Notes: generated from the letters alone by a model not told the origin. Counted from the stretch's first letter, positions 8,664 through 19,125 are shown. The stretch: 64,000 nucleotides of DNA from Streptomyces sp. NBC_00464 (GCF_036013915.1 NZ_CP107899.1:868001-932000), one strand, 5' to 3'. Numbers and translations: made by a program.

Positions 8664-9385
8664 GAGTGGCTGTGGGGCGCCATGGGGCCCGGGTCCGTGG
8701 GGACATGGGAGCCCGCGCGGTGACGGGCGAGCAACGACCGTACCCAGTCGGCGAGTTCGGCGACGGAGGCCGGGTCCTTCCTGGAGAGGGCGAGGACGGG
8801 AAGTCCGCCGCGGGCCGCGTCGGCGTCGGCGACCATGGTGGACACGTCCACCTCCACGTAGGGCGCGAGGTCGGTCTTGTTGATGATCAGGAGGTCGGCG
8901 CCGGTGATGCCGGGGCCGCCCTTGCGGGCGACGTCGCCGCCGCCCGCGACGTCGATGCAGAAGAGCTGCGCGTCGGCGAGGGCCGGGCTGAAGGTGGCGG
9001 TGAGGTTGTCGCCGCCGCTCTCGATGAGGACCAGGTCCAGCGGCCCGTACGCCTCCTCCAGATCCTCGACGGCGTCCAGGTTGGCGCTGACGTCGTCGCG
9101 GATCGCGGTGTGCGGGCAGGCGCCGGTCTCGACCGCGCGGATGCGTTCGGTGGGCAGGACGCCCGCCGAGCGCAGGAAGCGGGCGTCCTCGTCGGTGTAG
9201 ATGTCGTTGGTGACGACCGCCATGGAGAGTTCGCCGGCGAGCTCGCGGCACAGGGTGGCCAGGATGGAGCTCTTTCCGGTGCCGACCGGGCCCGCGACGC
9301 CCAGGCGCAGGGCGCGCGGCTGGTTGAGCGGCTCGTGGAAGTGGGGGTTCGGCTGCGGGGCGGGGGTGGTGTCGTTCTCAGGCAA
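8660..9385 (-). CDS. ureG: Urease accessory GTPase UreG
   Basis: 241 residues. P-loop GPVGTGKSS near residue 33, the metal-binding CPH in [13 protein letters not shown] near 88, the SIMIBI-class INKTDLA near 168, and [15 protein letters not shown]. UreG hydrolyses GTP to drive nickel transfer into urease. The N-terminus (NPHFHEP) and the extreme C-terminus (HSHS) carry extra histidines. These may store nickel, relevant because no ureE is present in this operon. It overlaps ureF by 8 bp and ureD by 4 bp. Confidence 0.95.
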   Translation of the reverse strand: MPENDTTPAPQPNPHFHEPLNQPRALRLGVAGPVGTGKSSILATLCRELAGELSMAVVTNDIYTDEDARFLRSAGVLPTERIRAVETGACPHTAIRDDVSANLDAVEDLEEAYGPLDLVLIESGGDNLTATFSPALADAQLFCIDVAGGGDVARKGGPGITGADLLIINKTDLAPYVEVDVSTMVADADAARGGLPVLALSRKDPASVAELADWVRSLLARHRAGSHVPTDPGPMAPHSHS

Positions 9386-10043
9386 GGAAGAGTCTCCGTT
9401 CGCGTCGTGCGTGTTCGAGCGCCCACTGTTCGGTGAGCGGGGCGGTACGGGCGGGCAGCCGGTCCGGGCTCCGTACGGCGAGGGCGGCGGTCACCGCCCG
9501 TGCCGCGTCGGGTTCGGCGGCGAGGATCCAGGCCACCGAGTCGAGCGGGTCGCCGGGCAGGAGCTTCAGTGCGGCGGCGGCGATGGTCTGGAGCTCGTCG
9601 TAGACGACGGCGTGCGCCAGTTCCGTCTCGGTGACCTTCAGTACGGCTCCGAGTGCGCCGAGCGTGACCGGCCGCAGGGGCCGGCCGCTCAGGGCGGCCA
9701 GCGCGGTGACCGCCGGGTGGTCCGGGGCCAGCCGCCGGGCCAGCCGCCGCACCCCCCGGCCGAGCGCCGCCGACGCCTCGCGCTGGGGGGCGACCGGGGT
9801 CCGGGCGGCCAGGGCCTCCTGTACGGGCCCGTAGTCGACCGGGTCCTGGCGGGCGGCCCGCAGGGCGAGGACGGCGGCGGCGGCCTCGGTGACGGCGGTG
9901 GTGTGCAGCCGGGCCTTGAGGAGTGCGGGGATCCGGTCGCGGGTGAGGCCTGCTTCGACGGCGGGTTCGAGTCCCGCGCTGTAGGTGTACGCGCCGACCG
10001 GGAGCCGTCCGTCGCCGAGCAGCAGAGAGGCGAGGGACGCCAT
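9378..10043 (-). CDS. ureF: Urease accessory protein UreF
   Basis: 221 residues, all-helical. The opening [32 protein letters not shown] is the conserved UreF N-terminus. UreF acts with UreD and UreG as the GTPase-coupling subunit of the maturation complex. Its ATG shares one base with the ureC stop codon and its end overlaps ureG by 8 bp, consistent with coupled translation. Confidence 0.93.
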   Translation of the reverse strand: MASLASLLLGDGRLPVGAYTYSAGLEPAVEAGLTRDRIPALLKARLHTTAVTEAAAAVLALRAARQDPVDYGPVQEALAARTPVAPQREASAALGRGVRRLARRLAPDHPAVTALAALSGRPLRPVTLGALGAVLKVTETELAHAVVYDELQTIAAAALKLLPGDPLDSVAWILAAEPDAARAVTAALAVRSPDRLPARTAPLTEQWALEHARRERRLFLA

Positions 10044-11746
10044 CAGAACAGGGAGTACCGCTGGGTCAGCGGCAGTTCGGCGGCGGGCGACGGCTCGACG
10101 AGCTCCCCGTCGATGCGGATGGCGAAGGTCTCCGGATCGACCTCGATGGCCGGGAGCGCGGTGTTGTTCGGCAGATCGGCCTTGGTGAGGTGGCGGGTGG
10201 GACGCACGGCGACCAGTTCGCGTACGAGTCCGAGGCGTTCGGCCAGACCGTCGGCCAGGGCGGCCGGGGCGACGAAGGTGACGGACAGGTGCGGGGCGGC
10301 CTCGGCGGCGGCGGTGGGGCGCAGGAGCACGGGCTGGGTGGTGGGGATCGCGGCGTTGGCGTCGCCGAGGGGTGCGTACACGACCATGCCGCCCTTGATG
10401 ACGGCGGCGGGGCGGATGCCGAAGAAGGCGGGGTCCCAGAGCACCAGGTCGGCGAGCTTGCCCGGCTCGACGGAGCCGACGACATGGTCGATGCCATGGG
10501 CGACGGCGGGGCAGATCGTGTACTTGGCGACGTAGCGGCGGGCGCGTTCGTTGTCGGCGGGCAGGGCACTGCCGCGGTCCCCGAAGCGCTGCTTCATCAC
10601 ATGGGCGACCTGCCAGGTGCGGCAGACGACCTCGCCGATGCGGCCCATGGCCTGGGCGTCGGAGGAGGTGATGGAGAGGGCGCCGATGTCGTGGAGGATG
10701 TCCTCGGCCGCGATGGTGGTGGCGCGGATGCGGGACTCGGCGAAGGCGAGGTCCTCGGGGACGCGCGGGTTGAGGTGGTGGCAGACCATCAGCATGTCGA
10801 GGTGTTCGTCGACGGTGTTGACGGTGTGCGGGAGCGTGGGGTTGGTGGACGCCGGGAGGATGTTGGGGTGGGAGGCCACGGTGATGATGTCGGGTGCGTG
10901 GCCGCCGCCCGCGCCCTCGGCGTGGAAGACATGGATGCCGCGGCCGGCGATGGCGTCCAGGGTGCCCTCGACGTAGCCGGCCTCGTTGAGGCTGTCGCCG
11001 TGCAGGGCGACCTGGAGGCCGTAGGTGTCGGCGGCCTTCAGTGCGGCGTCGATGGCGGCGGGGGTGGCGCCCCAGTCCTCGTGGACCTTGTAGCCGCCCG
11101 CGCCGCCGAGCGCCGCCTCGCGCAGGGCGTCCTCGCCGACGGTGGAGCCCTTGCCGAAGAGCATGACGTTGAGCGGGACGCGGTCCAGGGACCGGTGCAT
11201 CATCGCGAGGTTCCAGGCACCGGGGGTGACGGTGGTGGCCTTGGAGCCCTCGGTGGCTCCGGTGCCGCCGCCGATGACGGTCGTGGTGCCGGTGGCCAGG
11301 GCCTCGTGGAGGGTCTCCGGCATGAGGAAGTGGACATGAGTGTCGACGGCCCCGGCGGTCAGGATGCGGCCCTCGCCGGAGACCACGTCGGTGCCGGGCC
11401 CGATGACGAGGTCCGGGTGGATCCCGTCGGCGATGTCGGGGTTGCCGGAGCGGCCGAGGGCGACGATGCGTCCGGCCCGGATGCCGATGTCCGTCTTGAC
11501 GACGCCCCAGTGGTCGAGGACCACGACATTCGTGATGACGAGGTCGAGGGCGCCCTCGGCGCGCGAGGTGGTCGCCTGGCCCATCGATTCGCGGATGGAC
11601 TTGCCGCCGCCGAAGACGGCCTCCTCGCCGCCGAAGCAGCGGTCCTCCTCGACCTCGATCCAGAGGTCGGTGTCGGCGAGCCGGACGCGGTCACCGGTGG
11701 TGGGTCCGTAGAGCGCCGCATAGGCGGCGCGGGTCAGTTGTGCCAT
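10043..11746 (-). CDS. ureC: Urease subunit alpha (UreC)
   Basis: 567 residues, normal for the catalytic subunit. Nickel ligands are all visible: H137 and H139 (DTHVHF), the carbamylated K220 (YKVHEDWG), H249 (ALHGDS), H275 ([13 protein letters not shown]) and D363 (SSDAQAMGR). The mobile-flap C322-H323 pair (VCHH) is intact. It hydrolyses urea to ammonia and carbamate in the cytosol with UreA and UreB. Only 1 bp separates it from ureB. It should be active once nickel is loaded. Confidence 0.97.
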   Translation of the reverse strand: MAQLTRAAYAALYGPTTGDRVRLADTDLWIEVEEDRCFGGEEAVFGGGKSIRESMGQATTSRAEGALDLVITNVVVLDHWGVVKTDIGIRAGRIVALGRSGNPDIADGIHPDLVIGPGTDVVSGEGRILTAGAVDTHVHFLMPETLHEALATGTTTVIGGGTGATEGSKATTVTPGAWNLAMMHRSLDRVPLNVMLFGKGSTVGEDALREAALGGAGGYKVHEDWGATPAAIDAALKAADTYGLQVALHGDSLNEAGYVEGTLDAIAGRGIHVFHAEGAGGGHAPDIITVASHPNILPASTNPTLPHTVNTVDEHLDMLMVCHHLNPRVPEDLAFAESRIRATTIAAEDILHDIGALSITSSDAQAMGRIGEVVCRTWQVAHVMKQRFGDRGSALPADNERARRYVAKYTICPAVAHGIDHVVGSVEPGKLADLVLWDPAFFGIRPAAVIKGGMVVYAPLGDANAAIPTTQPVLLRPTAAAEAAPHLSVTFVAPAALADGLAERLGLVRELVAVRPTRHLTKADLPNNTALPAIEVDPETFAIRIDGELVEPSPAAELPLTQRYSLF

Positions 11747-11747
11747 G

Positions 11748-12077
11748 TCACACGGCCTCCTTCGCCGCGGCGTCGGCCCCCGGCGCGGCGGGTACGACGA
11801 TGCCGGGCACCGTCCCGCGTCCGCCGAGTGCGACGAGGGTGATCTCCGCGCCGACGCCGGGCTCGAAGCGGAGCGACGTACCGGACGGAATATCGAGCCG
11901 GAATCCCTTCGTCGACGGGCGGTCGAAGGAAAGGGCGGGATTGACGTCGAAGAAATGAAAATGGGATCCGATCTGAATCGGACGGTCCCCGTCGTTGACC
12001 ACGGTGAGCTTAATCTTCTGACGGTCGGAATTGATGTGCAGTACGCCGGGTCCGGTCCGGACCTCGCCGGGGATCAC
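11748..12077 (-). CDS. ureB: Urease subunit beta (UreB)
   Basis: 109 residues with MIPGEV at the start, the conserved [20 protein letters not shown] near 31, and [16 protein letters not shown] near 78. It packs against UreC in the (UreABC)3 enzyme. The start overlaps the ureA stop by 4 bp. A short Ala/Pro-rich tail follows the conserved core. Confidence 0.95.
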   Translation of the reverse strand: MIPGEVRTGPGVLHINSDRQKIKLTVVNDGDRPIQIGSHFHFFDVNPALSFDRPSTKGFRLDIPSGTSLRFEPGVGAEITLVALGGRGTVPGIVVPAAPGADAAAKEAV

Positions 12078-12376
12078 GGGATCGGCGAGGTGATCGTGAC
12101 GAGCTTGCGCCCGTCGGGGAAGGTCGCCTCGACCTGGACGTCGTGGAGCATCTCCGGAACACCTTCGAGCACGTCAGCACGGGTGAGGACGGATCGCCCC
12201 GCGGTCATGAGGTCGGCGACGCGGGCCCCTTCGCGGGCCCGTTCCATCGCCCAGCAGGCGAGGAGCGCGACGGCCTCGGGATAGTTGAGGCGCACGCCCC
12301 GCGCCCGCCGGTCACGGGCGACCATTCCGGCAACACTCAGCAGCAATTTCTCCGTGTCGGACGGAGTGAGAAACAT
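12074..12376 (-). CDS. ureA: Urease subunit gamma (UreA)
   Basis: 100 residues from ATG 12376 ([17 protein letters not shown]), with GGAGG 6 bp upstream. The conserved [20 protein letters not shown] and the ending [19 protein letters not shown] identify it. First gene of ureABCFGD. A candidate promoter lies 59 bp upstream of the start. Confidence 0.95.
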   Translation of the reverse strand: MFLTPSDTEKLLLSVAGMVARDRRARGVRLNYPEAVALLACWAMERAREGARVADLMTAGRSVLTRADVLEGVPEMLHDVQVEATFPDGRKLVTITSPIP

Positions 12377-12434
12377 GGGAAACCTCCATGGCGGCAGTCC
12401 ACGGAATTCCCGGAATCGCCTCGGCCACCTTCCT

Positions 12435-12496
12435 CTTATAAGCCTCCGGGCGACGCCTTGGCAACTTCCATCACACCGCAAAAAGTCCCTTTTTGC
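12435..12496 (-). promoter_or_regulatory. Urease operon promoter with upstream palindrome
   Basis: On the minus strand TTGCCA (12459-12464) and TATAAG (12435-12440) are separated by 18 bp, a good housekeeping-type promoter for ureA. Upstream at 12478-12496 is a palindrome with 8-bp arms GCAAAAAG and CTTTTTGC around 3 bp, centred about 59 bp before the likely transcription start. That position suits an activator or nitrogen/nickel regulator. No regulator identity is claimed. Confidence 0.55.
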
Positions 12497-12559
12497 CGTT
12501 ATCGCCTGCCATATACGGGCAAGCCGGGCAAATTTTGATCATCGGAAGGGCATGACGAA

Positions 12560-12597
12560 GGCGGCCGCGCACCCCGTTCCCGGGGTGCGCGGCCGCC
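12560..12597. terminator. Strong hairpin terminator after the subtilase gene
   Basis: Perfect 17-bp arms beginning GGCGGCCGCGCACCCCG with a 4-nt loop, 20 bp after the subtilase stop. It insulates the subtilase transcript from the urease promoter region. Confidence 0.85.
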
Positions 12598-12617
12598 TCG
12601 ACCGTGGCCTCAGCAGG

Positions 12618-15600
12618 TCATTTCAGGCCGAAGGCCCGGATGATCTCCTGGTCCACGGCGAGACCGTTGCCGGCCTCGGTGTGCGCCTTGAGCGAAACAG
12701 CGGTGGCGCCCTTCTCGGGGGTCCTGAACCGGGCGGTCCAGGAACCGGCCGCGTCCTTCTTCAGCTGCACCGCGCTCCAGGTCTCCCCGTCGTCGTAGCT
12801 GACCGACAGCGCGGCCTTCGTCGCCTTCACAGCGCCCTCCAGCCACTCCTGCGTGGTGGACGACAGGCCGATCTCGGTCCACTTCCCGGCCTTCACGTCA
12901 CCGGCCAGGTCGGTGGCGACGTCGTAGTCCAGCTGAAGCATCGGGATGTCGGCCTGCGAGGGCCCTTCGGGGTCGAGCGCGCCGGAGACGAAGTTCCACT
13001 CGGTGTGCGTGCGCACCGAGGTCTTCCAGGTGTCCGCGTCGCGCGAGGCGTCGAGCACCAGCCGGTACGGGGTCTTCTCGGGTGAGAGGTCCCAGGCGTA
13101 GCCCGCGCGGCCGGGGGACTTGTCCAGCAGGGTGTCGCCCTGGAAGAAGGCGATGGTGCCGGTGTCGTACTCCTTGTCGGGCATGGAGCCGGAGTGGCCG
13201 GCGCCGGCGTCCGTCCACGGCGTGATGTTGAACTGGATGTCGTTGTACGAGGACCGGAACGGTCCCCAGTAGCCGGTGCCCAGTCGCGGCCGGGTGATCG
13301 GCGCGAACCAGTCGGCGGGGTAGGTGCGGCCCGCCGTGTAGTCCAGGTCGCCGCTGCGCTCCTCCAGCGAGGTGTCCGAGCCCTCGTCGTTGAAGACCGA
13401 GTGGTCCTCGTACCAGAACGAGGCGCCCGGCAGGGGGTTGACCCACTCGGTGCGGGTGGCCGGGTACTTCTCGTACTCGGCGAAGCCGATGCCGAAGCCG
13501 TAGTCGGGGATGTCGTAGCGGTAGCCGCCGCCGACGACGTCCCGGTGGCCGTAGAAGGTGTTCTCCACCTTCGCGAGCTGCCGGGTGGACGGGGCGAAGG
13601 CGAGCGAGCGGTCCGGGATCGTGCCGTCGTGACGGTCGACCAGGTCGTAGACGTAGCGCGCGAACTTCCGCTGGTCGACGGTCACCTTCCTGCCGCGCTG
13701 GGCGGCCTTCACGAGGCCCTCGCCCGCGAGGCGCTGGACGGAGGCGACCGGAATGGGCAGCGTGGTGCCGTAGTCGGCGTAGGACTCCATCAGGACGCCG
13801 TCGCCGCTGTTGACGACGAACAGGGCCTTCGCACCCGCGGCGATCGCGGCGGCGGCCCGGTCGGCGGGAGCCACCGTGTCACTGCTGCGGATCACGACCG
13901 CCTTGCCCTTGACGTCGAGACCGGCGTAGTCGGCCGTGGCGCCGTCGCCCGCGAAGACGCTGTCGAGCCGCTGCCGGCTGTCCTCGGCCACGGGCGAACC
14001 GCCCTGCACGGCCACCGGCACATCGCGGCCGTCGGCCGTCAGGTCGATCAGCTTCTCGCCTCGGCGCCAGCGCGTCAGGAAGGAGAAGCTGCCCTGGGTG
14101 ACCTTCTTGGTCGGGCTCGCCCACAGCTGGTCGTACGTCATCGGGATCTGGAACGCGTCGCGCTGGACGGTGCCGTCCGGTGCGGTGCGCGCCATGTCGT
14201 AGCGCAACTGGCGGGTCTCGGTCTCCTGCGGTGTCCGCACGCTGACCTTGTGGGCCTTGGACGCGTCGAGCGCCACGGTGGTGGGCTTGTCGAGGATGAT
14301 CTCGGGGGCGGCGAGGAAGGCGAGGGCCTGGGAGTCGGCCGTGTCGCCCTTGATGTCGGCTGTGGACCAGGCCGTGTAGTTGCCCGGGGGCAGCCGCAGG
14401 GTCATGTCACCGGGGACCGCGACGACTCCGAGCTCGGGGTCGCCGAGCTGTGCGATGACGACCTGGCCGTCCATCGGCTTGCCTGCGCGGTCGCGGAGCT
14501 GGAGCGTCAGGTCGTAGAGCTCCTGCTCCTTGTCGAGGGCGAATCCGGTGTGCGCGACGACGGCGCCCGAGGCGTCCTTCGCGATGACCTGTCCGGAGAA
14601 CGTGGTGTTGTTCGCGACCTTCGACGGATCGAGCGAGAGCACCGCATCGGCGGTCGAGCCCGCCGGGACGGTCAGCTGCTCGGCCGACAGCGTGTACGCG
14701 TCGACTTCACTGTCCGTCGCCAGATCCAGGGTGACGTCCTCGGTACCCGTGTTGCGGTAGGTGATCGTCCGCTCGGACACCGGGTCCGAGGCGCTGTGCG
14801 GCCAGTCGTACGAAGCGACCGCGACGGACCCCGTGGCCTCGATCGTGGTGTCGATGGCGGCCTTCACGTCCAGGCGGCCGGTTCCCTGCTCGTACGGCGT
14901 GTAGGCCGGCAGCACCTTGGACGAGGTCATCAGCGCTTCCTTGATGCGCTGACCGGACCAGTCGGGGTGACGCTCCTTCAGAATGGCGGCGGCGCCCGCG
15001 ACGTGCGGGGTCGCCATCGACGTACCGGACATCGACTGGTACATGCCCTCGATGCCGGGGACCGACTGCGAGGCGGCCGCGTTGATGTCGACGCCGGGTG
15101 CGGAGAGGTCCGGCTTGAGGCCGTAGGAGCGGGTCAGCGGACCCATGGACGAGAAGTCGGCACGGTTGTCCTGCTTGTCGACTGCGGCGATGGTGAGTGC
15201 CTTCTCCGCCGAGCCGGGCGAACCGATGGTGCCGGCGCCGTACGCGTTGCCCGCGGCGATCACGAAGAGCGGACCGCCGTCCGCGGACAGGGTGTTCACG
15301 GCCTGGGACATCGGGTCGGAACCGTCGTCCGGGATGCTGGAGCCGAGGCTCATGGAGACGACGTCGGCGCCCTCCGCCTTCGCCCACTCCATCGCCTCGA
15401 TGATGCCGGAGTCGGCACCCGAGCCCTCGTCGCTGAGGACCTTCCCGATGATCAGGTCCGCGGCCGGGGCGACGCCCTTGTTGACGCCGTCGGAGGCGGC
15501 GCCGGACCCGGCGATGGTGGACGCGACGTGCGTGCCGTGGCCGTTCTTGTCGTCGACCTCCTCGCCCGGGACGAAGCTCTTGGACTCCAGGACGCGGTCC

Positions 15601-16379
15601 TTGACGTCCGGGTGGTCGGCGTCGATGCCGGTGTCCAGGACGGCGACCTTGGAGCCCTTGCCGTCGTACCCCTCGGCCCAGGCCTGCGGGGCGTTGATCT
15701 GCGGGACGGAGTCCTTGAGAGCGGCCTCGACGCGGCCGTCGAGCCACAGCTTCGCGATGCCGTTGTCCAGCGAACGGGCCGTGGACGTCCTCGCGATGTC
15801 GTTCCAGAAGGTGCGCGCGGTGCCCTTGCCGGCCGTCAGCGCCGCGCCGTGGATGGACTCCAGCGTCCGGACGGACTTGCTGCCGCGCGGGGCGGCGGGC
15901 AGCGAACGGGCCTTGCTCTCCGGGTAGGTGGCGATCAGCGGGATGCCGCCGGACTTCTTGTCGTCGTAGCCCATCTTCGCGAGCGCGGAGACGTTGAAGA
16001 GGCGGCGGTCCAGCTTGCCGGCGGCGATCAGGCTTCCGGCCTCGTCGGGCAGGACGTAGATGTCGTCCCCGGCCTGCTGGACGTGCACGCCGCCGGTCGC
16101 ACCGTCGGGGCGGTCCACCGTGACGGTGTCCTGCTTGCCCGCGCCGTCGGCGTAGTGGACGACATCGCCGGTGACCAGGGTGATGTCGTACTCATGGACA
16201 GGAGCGGCCGGGCGGTCGGCGGACGGCGCGGTTCCCTCGGCGGCGGACGCGGAACCCGTGACGGGCAGCAGCGCACCGCTCACCAGGGCGACGGAGGTCG
16301 CTATGAGGAGGGCTCTGCGCCGCGCGCGAGCGGGTCTCGCCCGGCCGGCGGGTGTGGAGGGTGTCGAAGTCATGCACAT
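12618..16379 (-). CDS. Secreted S8 family serine peptidase (giant subtilase)
   Basis: 1253 residues. A signal peptide (basic RARPARARRR then ALLIATSVALVSGALL, cleavage near SASA-AE at 47) directs export. A prodomain-like region is followed by the subtilisin triad: D249 (VLDTGID), H281 (HGTHVAS) and S454 (GTSMATPHVAG), with oxyanion N378. Residues ~500-1250 are beta-rich. A PA-like segment lies near 830-900, as in large Streptomyces subtilases. It probably degrades extracellular protein. Start ATG 16379 or the in-frame ATG 16373; neither has a clear ribosome site. It stands alone between the urease and purine genes. A paralogue lies at 49334-53104. Confidence 0.92.
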   Translation of the reverse strand: MCMTSTPSTPAGRARPARARRRALLIATSVALVSGALLPVTGSASAAEGTAPSADRPAAPVHEYDITLVTGDVVHYADGAGKQDTVTVDRPDGATGGVHVQQAGDDIYVLPDEAGSLIAAGKLDRRLFNVSALAKMGYDDKKSGGIPLIATYPESKARSLPAAPRGSKSVRTLESIHGAALTAGKGTARTFWNDIARTSTARSLDNGIAKLWLDGRVEAALKDSVPQINAPQAWAEGYDGKGSKVAVLDTGIDADHPDVKDRVLESKSFVPGEEVDDKNGHGTHVASTIAGSGAASDGVNKGVAPAADLIIGKVLSDEGSGADSGIIEAMEWAKAEGADVVSMSLGSSIPDDGSDPMSQAVNTLSADGGPLFVIAAGNAYGAGTIGSPGSAEKALTIAAVDKQDNRADFSSMGPLTRSYGLKPDLSAPGVDINAAASQSVPGIEGMYQSMSGTSMATPHVAGAAAILKERHPDWSGQRIKEALMTSSKVLPAYTPYEQGTGRLDVKAAIDTTIEATGSVAVASYDWPHSASDPVSERTITYRNTGTEDVTLDLATDSEVDAYTLSAEQLTVPAGSTADAVLSLDPSKVANNTTFSGQVIAKDASGAVVAHTGFALDKEQELYDLTLQLRDRAGKPMDGQVVIAQLGDPELGVVAVPGDMTLRLPPGNYTAWSTADIKGDTADSQALAFLAAPEIILDKPTTVALDASKAHKVSVRTPQETETRQLRYDMARTAPDGTVQRDAFQIPMTYDQLWASPTKKVTQGSFSFLTRWRRGEKLIDLTADGRDVPVAVQGGSPVAEDSRQRLDSVFAGDGATADYAGLDVKGKAVVIRSSDTVAPADRAAAAIAAGAKALFVVNSGDGVLMESYADYGTTLPIPVASVQRLAGEGLVKAAQRGRKVTVDQRKFARYVYDLVDRHDGTIPDRSLAFAPSTRQLAKVENTFYGHRDVVGGGYRYDIPDYGFGIGFAEYEKYPATRTEWVNPLPGASFWYEDHSVFNDEGSDTSLEERSGDLDYTAGRTYPADWFAPITRPRLGTGYWGPFRSSYNDIQFNITPWTDAGAGHSGSMPDKEYDTGTIAFFQGDTLLDKSPGRAGYAWDLSPEKTPYRLVLDASRDADTWKTSVRTHTEWNFVSGALDPEGPSQADIPMLQLDYDVATDLAGDVKAGKWTEIGLSSTTQEWLEGAVKATKAALSVSYDDGETWSAVQLKKDAAGSWTARFRTPEKGATAVSLKAHTEAGNGLAVDQEIIRAFGLK

Positions 16380-16420
16380 GATTTACCGGTTGGCGCACCG
16401 GTACGTCATCGACTCTCGCT

Positions 16421-16450
16421 GGCGGGAAGCCGCCGCGGCGGCTTCCCGCC
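16421..16450. terminator. Perfect 30-bp palindrome, xdhC terminator
   Basis: GGCGGGAAGCCGCCG is followed directly by its reverse complement, giving about 13 bp of stem with a tight loop. It lies 31 bp after the xdhC stop and upstream of the subtilase gene, separating the purine and subtilase transcripts. Confidence 0.8.
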
Positions 16451-16480
16451 TGTTCCCGAACCGGCCCGGGGTACCCGCCG

Positions 16481-17632
16481 TCAGGCCACGGAGGCGATGC
16501 GCCCGGCCGGTGCCGGGGTGCCGGTGTGATGGATCGGGGTATGGGCGCCGGTCAGCGGGACACCGCTGCCGCCGCGGCGGTCGGCGACTATCTCGGCGGC
16601 GATCGAGAGGGCCGTCTCCTCGGGTGTACGGGCGCCGAGGTCGAGGCCGATCGGCGAGTGCAGCCTGGCCAGTTCCAGTTCGGTGACGCCGGCGTCGCGC
16701 AGCCGGTCGTTGCGCTCCAGATGGGTGCGGCGCGAGCCCATCGCGCCGACGTAGGCGACCGGCAGCTTCAGTGCCGCCTCCAGGAGCGGGATGTCGAACT
16801 TGGCGTCGTGCGTCAGGACGCACAGGACGGTGCGGGCGTCCACGCCGGTGGCGGCCAGGTAGCGGTGCGGCCAGTCGACGACCAGCTCGTCGGCGTCCGG
16901 GAATCGCGCCTTCGTGGCGAAGACGGGGCGCGCGTCGCACACCGTGACGTGGTAGCCGAGGAACTTCCCGGCCCGTACCAGTGCGGAGGCGAAGTCGATG
17001 GCCCCGAACACGATCATCCGGGGCGGCGGGACGCTGGACTCGACGAGCAGGGTGAGCGGCTGCCCGCACTGCGAGCCGTCCGCGCCGATGGTGAGGGTTC
17101 CGGTGCGGCCCGCGTCCAGCATCGCCCGGGTCTCGGCCGCCGCGGTGCGGTCCAGCTCCGGGTGTCCGCCGAGCCCGCCCTCGTAACCGCCGTCGGGGTG
17201 GACCAGCAGGGGCCGGCCGAGGAGTTCGGCGGGGCCGTCGGTGATCCGGGCCACCGCCGCCGCCTCCCCCCGCGAGGCGGCGGCGAGCGCGGCGGCGAAC
17301 ACCGGGCGGGCGGGGTCGTCCGCCCTGACCGGGGTCACCAGGATGTCGATGACGCCGCCGCAGGTCAGGCCCACCGCGAAGGCGTCCTCGTCGCTGTAGC
17401 CGAACCGCTCCCGTACGGTGATGCCGTCGTCGAGGGCCTGTTGGCACAGTTCGTACACCGCGCCCTCCACACACCCGCCGGAGACCGAGCCGATCACCGT
17501 GCCGTCACGGTCGACGGCGAGCGCCGCACCCGGCTGCCGGGGCGCACTGCCGCCGACGGCGACGACGGTGGCGACGGCGAAGTCGCGTCCCTGCCCGGCC
17601 CATCGGTCGAGCTCCTCGGCGATGTCCAGCAT
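16481..17632 (-). CDS. xdhC: XdhC family protein (xanthine dehydrogenase maturation)
   Basis: 383 residues from ATG 17632, with AAGGAG 6 bp upstream. The N-terminal XdhC/CoxI domain shows GGSAPRQPGAALAV and GSVSGGCVEGAV. The C-terminal Rossmann-type domain starts at MIVFGAIDFASALV near 205, followed by YVGAMGSRRTH near 291. XdhC binds molybdenum cofactor, aids its sulfuration and inserts it into xanthine dehydrogenase. It lies downstream of the permease and dehydrogenase genes on the same strand, as expected for a shared pathway. Confidence 0.88.
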   Translation of the reverse strand: MLDIAEELDRWAGQGRDFAVATVVAVGGSAPRQPGAALAVDRDGTVIGSVSGGCVEGAVYELCQQALDDGITVRERFGYSDEDAFAVGLTCGGVIDILVTPVRADDPARPVFAAALAAASRGEAAAVARITDGPAELLGRPLLVHPDGGYEGGLGGHPELDRTAAAETRAMLDAGRTGTLTIGADGSQCGQPLTLLVESSVPPPRMIVFGAIDFASALVRAGKFLGYHVTVCDARPVFATKARFPDADELVVDWPHRYLAATGVDARTVLCVLTHDAKFDIPLLEAALKLPVAYVGAMGSRRTHLERNDRLRDAGVTELELARLHSPIGLDLGARTPEETALSIAAEIVADRRGGSGVPLTGAHTPIHHTGTPAPAGRIASVA

Positions 17633-17667
17633 CTCGGTCTCCTTGGCGGATGTGTGGAGCGGCGGCG

Positions 17668-19125
17668 TCAGCTGACGCCGAGCCAGCTCTCGATCGGGTG
17701 CAGGGCGAAGTAGATGACGAAGATCGCCGTCAGCCCCCACATGAAGGCGCCGACCTCACGGGCCCGGCCCTGCGCCGCCTTGATGGCGACGTAGCTGATG
17801 ACGCCCGCGGCCACACCGGTGGTGATCGTGTACGTGAACGGCATCAGGACCACGGTCAGGAAGACCGGGATGGCCACCGAGCGGTCACTCCAGTCCACGT
17901 GCCGGGCGTTCTGCATCATCATGGCGCCGATGACGACCAGGGCGGCGGACGCCACCTCGGCCGGCACGATCGCCGTGAGCGGGGTGAAGAAGAGGCATGC
18001 GGCGAAGAAGAGCCCGGTGACGACGGAGGCGAGCCCGGTCCGGGCGCCCTCTCCCACACCGGTCGCCGACTCGACGAAGACCGTCTGGCCGGAGCCACCG
18101 GCGACGCCGCCGATCGCACCGCCCGCGCCGTCGATGAACAGCGCCTTGGACAGGCCGGGCATCCGGCCCTTGTCGTCGGCCAGCTTGGCCTCCGTACCGA
18201 CACCGATGATGGTGGCCATCGCGTCGAAGAAGCCGGCCAGCACCAGGGTGAAGACGATGAAGCCGACGGTCATCGCGCCGACGTCGCCCCAGCCGCCGAA
18301 CTCGACGTCCCCGAAGAGCGAGAAGTCGGGTGAGGAGACCGCCGAGCCCGTGAGCTCGGGCGGGCCGCTGCTCCAGATCTTCGGGTCGACGTGGGCGACC
18401 TTGTTGATCACGACGGCGACGACGGTGCCGACCACGATGCCGATGAGGATCGCGCCGGGGATGTTGCGGGCCTGCAGCATGAAGATCAGCAGCAGGGTCA
18501 CCGCGAAGACGAGGACGGGCCAGCCGGCGAGTTCACCGGTCGGGCCGAGGGAGACGGGAGTGGCCGTGCCCTTCTGGACGAAGCCGGCCTTGTAGAGGCC
18601 GATGAGGGCGATGAAGAGCCCGATGCCCATGGTGATGCCGTGCTTCAGCGGGAGCGGGATCGCGTTCATGATCAGCTCGCGCAGACCGGTGACCACCAGC
18701 AGGCAGATCACCAGCCCGTACATCACGCACATGCCCATGGCCTGCGGCCAGGTCATCTCCGGGGCGACCTGTGAGGACAGGACACCGGAGACGCTGAGTC
18801 CCGCGGCGAGCGCGAGGGGGACCTTGCCGACGAAGCCCATCAGCAGGGTGGTCGCCGCCGCGGCGAGCGCGGTGGCGGTGATCAGACCGGGCTGGCTGAG
18901 GAGGTTGCCGTCGACGTCCTTGCCGCCGAGGATCAGCGGGTTGAGCAGCAGGATGTACGCCATGGCCATGAAGGTCGTGACGCCGCCGCGCACTTCGGTG
19001 GCCACGGTCGATCCGCGTTCGGATATGTGGAAGTACCGGTCGAGCCATGATCTGCCCGCGGGGACGCGCGAGCCCGGGCCCGCGTCCTCCGCGCCGGTCT
19101 TCGGTTCCACTGACTGCTGGGTCAT
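17668..19125 (-). CDS. NCS2 family purine permease (hypoxanthine/guanine type)
   Basis: 485 residues with about 12-14 membrane segments. The opening YFHISERGSTVATEVRGGVT and MAYILLLNPLIL match the PbuG/GhxP-type AzgA-like branch. Later come SATGVGEGARTGLAS and AITTG-like segments. It probably imports hypoxanthine, guanine or adenine by proton symport, supplying the dehydrogenase encoded upstream. GGGAG lies 9 bp before the ATG. The stop is 35 bp from xdhC, so the two are likely co-transcribed. Confidence 0.88.
   Translation of the reverse strand: MTQQSVEPKTGAEDAGPGSRVPAGRSWLDRYFHISERGSTVATEVRGGVTTFMAMAYILLLNPLILGGKDVDGNLLSQPGLITATALAAAATTLLMGFVGKVPLALAAGLSVSGVLSSQVAPEMTWPQAMGMCVMYGLVICLLVVTGLRELIMNAIPLPLKHGITMGIGLFIALIGLYKAGFVQKGTATPVSLGPTGELAGWPVLVFAVTLLLIFMLQARNIPGAILIGIVVGTVVAVVINKVAHVDPKIWSSGPPELTGSAVSSPDFSLFGDVEFGGWGDVGAMTVGFIVFTLVLAGFFDAMATIIGVGTEAKLADDKGRMPGLSKALFIDGAGGAIGGVAGGSGQTVFVESATGVGEGARTGLASVVTGLFFAACLFFTPLTAIVPAEVASAALVVIGAMMMQNARHVDWSDRSVAIPVFLTVVLMPFTYTITTGVAAGVISYVAIKAAQGRAREVGAFMWGLTAIFVIYFALHPIESWLGVS

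Noticed and set aside
12377..12540. GlnR boxes upstream of ureA
   Set aside because: I looked for the gTnAC-n6-GaAAC pattern and found only poor partial matches, so no GlnR site is claimed.
13194..16529. A 1111-codon plus-strand open frame opposite the first subtilase
   Set aside because: Antisense shadow caused by GC-rich codon bias; the minus-strand subtilase has a signal peptide and a full catalytic triad.
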